DNA from: Conidiobolus incongruus B7586
Lineage: Eukaryota > Entomophthoromycota > Entomophthoromycetes > Entomophthorales > Conidiobolaceae
Direction of reading: 5' to 3'
Length of the DNA: 19,934 nt
Assembly (NCBI GenBank): GCA_000697335.1
Contig: JNEM01011860.1
Location: 1 to 19,934, forward strand
The notes below the pieces were generated by a model. That model was given only the letters and a program-made list of their open reading frames with translations, had not been told where the DNA came from and made no database searches. Of the stretch, positions 18,832-19,934 are shown one piece after another (positions within the stretch are counted from its first letter, which is position 1; each line of letters opens with the position of its first letter). A program made the translations under genes and the position numbers.

Positions 18832-19934
18832 ACGTAAAGTAAACATATTTACATGTACACCGATAAATGCACAGTTATTAGATTTGTTTCATTTCACTTT
18901 AATTTTGATTATTTATTGTTTTCTTTATTATATTATGGCCTGACTAATATTATTGGACATTGTATCATAATTACTATATGCTATATTCCAAATACCTATT
19001 AAATTTATTAAACATTTTCGAGTAGTTTAAGCTCTATTATATCTAATATTCTGTCACAATTTATGACTCAATACCAATAGAATTAACCTATTGAAAAATT
19101 CGATTTTTAAAAACTCCCATTTAACCGCAATAGATTTTATATCTATATAACGCTGAATATCAAAGAGATTAGATTGACTCTCGGAACCTATAGCTTTATA
19201 AAATAATAAAATCAATGAATAGAATATGAAAACAAACTTTAAAACTTGAAAATATTCTGTTATTTTCACAAACTCAAGAACTTGAATTCAAGACAATATT
19301 TTAATATATTAAGACTATATATTAAATTTGATTACAAATAAATATATTGAACAATCCTATAAATTAAAATTATATTCTAATTAACAAAAATTAATATTAC
19401 TATAGAAATCAAGTAGTAGCACAATTTTAAAACCAAACTTAAATATAATTGTTAATAAATGTTTTATAAAAATAAAAAATATTATTAAATTAATACTCTT
19501 TTTCCTTATTAATAATTCTTTGCTGTAATTTTAGAATACTTCTAATATTTAAAAAGCAGTTTTATTTAAAACTGAAATTTAATGTTTTATAAACCAATTT
19601 AATTTGTTAATAAAATTTTTTTTGTTTAAAATATATTCTTTGAATACTTAAAGGAATTATGATTACATATGTTGTAATTTATTGAATATATTAAATTTGG
19701 TATTTTTTTAATTATTCTATATAAAAAAATTTTTAAAGCTTTATTTATTTTTTAATATATGTCATATAATAAAATATCCTTAAATTATATTAAATATACT
19801 AATTAAAAATAATTTTATTTAAAAAAATTTGAAATTCATTATTAATAAAATTTTGTCAAATATTAAATAAAAATACTATATATTATTATAATCTATTATA
19901 ATAATTAACCATTATTTATAAATAAAATATTGAA
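18832..19934. other. AT-rich tail of the window
   Basis: The first part is the 3' region of eIF3h, with no canonical AATAAA close to the stop; GATAAA near 18872 is the nearest relative. A 71-codon open stretch at 19054-19269 (minus) has no ATG start and is preceded by a stop codon. The last 600 bp are nearly pure A/T without features. Confidence 0.6.

Noticed and set aside
19054-19269. 71-codon open frame on the minus strand with a signal-peptide-like start
   Set aside because: It begins at GTG with an in-frame stop shortly upstream and no internal ATG near the start. It could be an internal exon or gene remnant, but no acceptor or partner exon is convincing.

Overview
The window reads as nuclear DNA of a very AT-rich eukaryote, most likely an early-diverging fungus. 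The Conidiobolus/Entomophthorales type fits best, but this is inference from style, not from a search. The grounds are short introns (47-61 nt) with GT...AG ends, moderately GC-richer exons in very AT-rich spacers, the standard genetic code, a fungal-type CTDK-I cyclin (Ctk2-like), and a serine/proline-rich protein with a GPI-anchor-like tail. No bacterial operons or ribosome binding sites are present.

Layout, left to right: (1) 1-1910, AT-rich spacer. (2) 1911-4073, minus strand: a two-exon NhaC-type Na+/H+ antiporter whose short first exon supplies an ER signal peptide; a 3' stem-loop and a pair of GATA-factor-like sites flank it. (3) 4074-7654, spacer with a candidate 81-bp TA-flanked miniature inverted-repeat element and an adjoining GC-rich patch. 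(4) 7655-7867, plus strand: a tiny two-exon gene for a 53-residue predicted secreted peptide. (5) 8804-10489, minus strand: a 561-residue Pro/Ser/Gln-rich protein with a predicted N-terminal signal and GPI-like C-terminus. (6) 10490-14659, long AT-rich spacer with hairpins and one roughly 320-bp GC-richer island that may be a repeat remnant. (7) 14660-15892, minus strand: a four-exon cyclin of the Ctk2/cyclin K/T kind. (8) 16166-16237, plus strand: tRNA-Pro(UGG) with a clean Pol III terminator. (9) 17414-18831, plus strand: a six-exon gene for translation initiation factor eIF3 subunit h. (10) 18832-19934, AT-rich tail.

The genes do not form a pathway. Two are housekeeping genes (eIF3h in translation initiation, the cyclin in RNA polymerase II CTD phosphorylation). 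Three encode products predicted to enter the secretory pathway (antiporter, small peptide, Pro-rich surface protein). All splice junctions were placed by hand from reading frame, GT/AG ends and family similarity; each multi-exon model closes in frame. No large novel system is evident. The most unusual items are the small secreted peptide gene, the signal-peptide-bearing NhaC antiporter, the Pro-rich surface protein and the two unexplained GC islands.
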